Positions 62,771-64,000 of a stretch of 64,000 nucleotides of DNA are shown piece after piece; the stretch's first letter is position 1, and each line of letters begins with the position of its first letter. The position numbers were made by a program, and so were the translations under genes. This DNA is from Citrobacter europaeus. GTDB lineage: Bacteria > Pseudomonadota > Gammaproteobacteria > Enterobacterales > Enterobacteriaceae. The stretch covers positions 2,666,001 through 2,730,000 of the forward strand of contig CP083650.1 in the NCBI GenBank assembly GCA_020099315.1, in the 5' to 3' direction. The notes beneath the pieces are model-generated. The model made no database searches. It worked only from the letters and a program-made list of their open reading frames with translations, and was not told where the DNA came from.

Positions 62771-63604
62771 ATGGATAATGCTGTTGATCGTCACGTATTT
62801 TATATTTCTGATGGTACGGCCATCACCGCCGAGGTATTGGGCCACGCGGTAATGTCGCAATTTCCGGTCACGATCAGCAGCATTACGCTGCCGTTTGTGG
62901 AAAATGAGAGTCGTGCGCGGGCGGTCAAAGACCAGATTGACGCGATCTACCAACAAACTGGGGTGCGCCCTCTGGTGTTTTACTCCATCGTCTTGCCGGA
63001 AATTCGCTCAATCATTCTACAAAGCGAAGGATTTTGTCAGGATATCGTGCAGGCATTGGTTGCCCCACTGCAGCACGAAATGAAGCTCGATCCCACGCCG
63101 ATAGCCCATCGTACCCACGGTCTGAATCCCGGCAACCTCAACAAGTACGATGCGCGCATTGCCGCCATTGATTACACCCTGGCCCATGACGACGGTATTT
63201 CGTTGCGCAACCTCGATCAGGCGCAGGTGATCCTGCTCGGCGTTTCTCGCTGCGGCAAAACCCCAACCAGTTTGTATCTGGCGATGCAGTTTGGTATTCG
63301 TGCGGCCAACTACCCCTTTATTGCCGATGATATGGATAATCTGGTGCTGCCAGCGTCACTGAAGCCGTTACAGCATAAATTATTCGGCCTGACCATCGAC
63401 CCTGAGCGCCTGGCGGCCATCCGCGAAGAGCGCCGGGAGAACAGCCGTTACGCCTCCATGCGCCAGTGCCGTATGGAGGTGGCTGAGGTGGAAGCGCTGT
63501 ATCGTAAAAATCAGATCCCATGGCTGAACAGTACCAATTATTCGGTAGAAGAGATTGCTACCAAGATCCTCGACATAATGGGGCTGAATCGCCGCATGTA
63601 CTAG
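62771..63604 (+). CDS. ppsR: PpsR, bifunctional regulator of phosphoenolpyruvate synthase
   Basis: 277 residues from ATG 62771 (MDNAVDRHVFYISDG, AGGA eight bases upstream); the frame is open to 62732. It is a DUF299-type protein with P-loop-like GVSRCGKTPTSLYLAMQFGIRAANYPF. It inactivates PpsA with ADP by phosphorylating a threonine next to the catalytic histidine, and reverses this by phosphorolysis, as shown for the E. coli protein. Divergent from its target gene. Its stop codon lies inside the TrpR operator of aroH. Confidence 0.97.
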   Translation: MDNAVDRHVFYISDGTAITAEVLGHAVMSQFPVTISSITLPFVENESRARAVKDQIDAIYQQTGVRPLVFYSIVLPEIRSIILQSEGFCQDIVQALVAPLQHEMKLDPTPIAHRTHGLNPGNLNKYDARIAAIDYTLAHDDGISLRNLDQAQVILLGVSRCGKTPTSLYLAMQFGIRAANYPFIADDMDNLVLPASLKPLQHKLFGLTIDPERLAAIREERRENSRYASMRQCRMEVAEVEALYRKNQIPWLNSTNYSVEEIATKILDIMGLNRRMY

Positions 63605-63639
63605 AATGCTAGTACACTGGTTCGATTTTTTGTTATTAT
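63598..63639 (+). promoter_or_regulatory. aroH promoter with TrpR operator
   Basis: GTACTAGAATGCTAGTAC at 63598-63615 is a near-perfect trp operator (consensus GTACTAGTTAACTAGTAC), with 7-bp palindromic arms. TATTAT at 63634-63639 is the -10, so the operator covers the -35 region, as in E. coli aroH. The operator contains the last codon and the TAG stop of ppsR. Confidence 0.93.
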
Positions 63640-63669
63640 GCTCGCCACCAGGCAGGATGAGTGTGATAT

Positions 63670-63685
63670 TGTGATGTACATCACT
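63670..63685. promoter_or_regulatory. Palindrome in the aroH leader (CRP-like)
   Basis: TGTGA-TGTACA-TCACT contains the perfect 14-bp palindrome GTGATGTACATCAC. It fits the CRP pattern TGTGA-N6-TCACA at nine of ten defined bases. It lies about 25-40 bases downstream of the predicted aroH start site and 46 bases before the ATG, where a bound protein would act as a roadblock. Confidence 0.6.
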
Positions 63686-63730
63686 TCCCGGTAGTCCTGC
63701 CGTTGAAGCAACAAATTTCTGAGACAAGTA

Positions 63731-64000
63731 ATGAACAGAACCGATGAACTCCGTACTGCGCGTATTGACAATCTGGTCACTCCAGCAGAGCTTGCGCAAC
63801 GGCATCCTGTTTCTTCCTCCGTCGCCCGTCATGTCACGGAATCCCGACGTCGGATAGAAAAAATATTAAATGGTGAAGACGCTCGTTTGCTGGTGATCGT
63901 AGGTCCCTGCTCGATTCACGATCTTGATGCCGCCATGGAATACGCTACCCGCTTGCAGGGGCTGCGCGAAAAACATCAGGCGCGCCTGGAAATCGTGATG
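63731..64000 (+). CDS. aroH: Tryptophan-sensitive DAHP synthase, start only
   Basis: The first 90 codons of the gene, cut by the window end. The N terminus NRTDELRTARIDNLVTPAEL and LLVIVGPCSIHDLDAAMEYA are those of AroH, the tryptophan-regulated enzyme that makes 3-deoxy-D-arabino-heptulosonate 7-phosphate from phosphoenolpyruvate and erythrose 4-phosphate. The TrpR operator upstream supports AroH over AroF or AroG. Its substrate phosphoenolpyruvate is made by the neighbouring ppsA. Confidence 0.96.
   Translation, partial: MNRTDELRTARIDNLVTPAELAQRHPVSSSVARHVTESRRRIEKILNGEDARLLVIVGPCSIHDLDAAMEYATRLQGLREKHQARLEIVM

Overview
The window is chromosomal DNA of an enterobacterium. Gene content, order and near-identical proteins place it close to Escherichia and Salmonella, and Citrobacter (C. 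freundii group) is the best guess. It carries the K-12-like ydhYVWXUT, pykF-lpp-ldtE, sufABCDSE and ydiH-to-ydiT/fadK-ppsA-ppsR-aroH order. It also has a tetrathionate reductase locus (known from Salmonella and Citrobacter, absent from K-12) and a likely spermidine dehydrogenase, an enzyme described biochemically from Citrobacter and Serratia. There is no prophage, insertion sequence, CRISPR array, tRNA or rRNA.

Layout. (1) 1-7.2 kb: a probable polyamine-catabolism cluster. It holds an aldehyde dehydrogenase, a periplasmic SnoaL-like protein and a Tat-exported spermidine-dehydrogenase-like flavoprotein, divergent from a GntR/FCD regulator and an unusual soluble Cache-domain protein, with an APC-type permease next to them. 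(2) 7.5-12.0 kb: a 46-residue acidic small protein, a LysR regulator, and a complete polar amino acid ABC importer. (3) 12.0-18.6 kb: the anaerobic ydhYVWXUT oxidoreductase operon behind a perfect FNR site, then fumD. (4) 18.7-28.6 kb: ttrRS, ttrBCA and a second methionine-type ABC importer; this block sits between fumD and pykF, which are adjacent in E. coli K-12. (5) 29-32.3 kb: pykF, lpp, ldtE. (6) 32.3-38.2 kb: the suf iron-sulfur assembly operon with Fur and OxyR sites. (7) 38.3-40.2 kb: a LysR regulator divergent from a secreted metallo-beta-lactamase-fold protein with a damaged metal site, inserted relative to K-12. (8) 40.3-48.9 kb: ydiH, menI, ydiJ, ydiK, the small RNA RprA, ydiL, ydiM, ydiN. 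(9) 48.9-60 kb: ydiB-aroD and the ydiFO / ydiQRSTD / fadK anaerobic fatty acid-like block with its AraC regulator ydiP. (10) 60-64 kb: ppsA, its regulatory kinase/phosphorylase ppsR, and the start of aroH behind a TrpR operator.

Together the genes point to a gut-adapted facultative anaerobe. FNR-type sites drive the ydh and ttr electron-transfer complexes. ydiQRST resembles an electron-transferring flavoprotein chain serving an acyl-CoA dehydrogenase (ydiO), a CoA-transferase (ydiF) and an acyl-CoA synthetase (fadK). pykF and ppsA, opposing steps at the phosphoenolpyruvate/pyruvate node, both carry Cra-like sites. The least described parts are the polyamine cluster with its Cache protein, the 46-aa small protein, the nine-residue-repeat protein YdhT, the internally duplicated YdhW, the degenerate MBL protein, and several strong inverted repeats in promoter regions (ttrB, ydiP-ydiQ, aroH leader).
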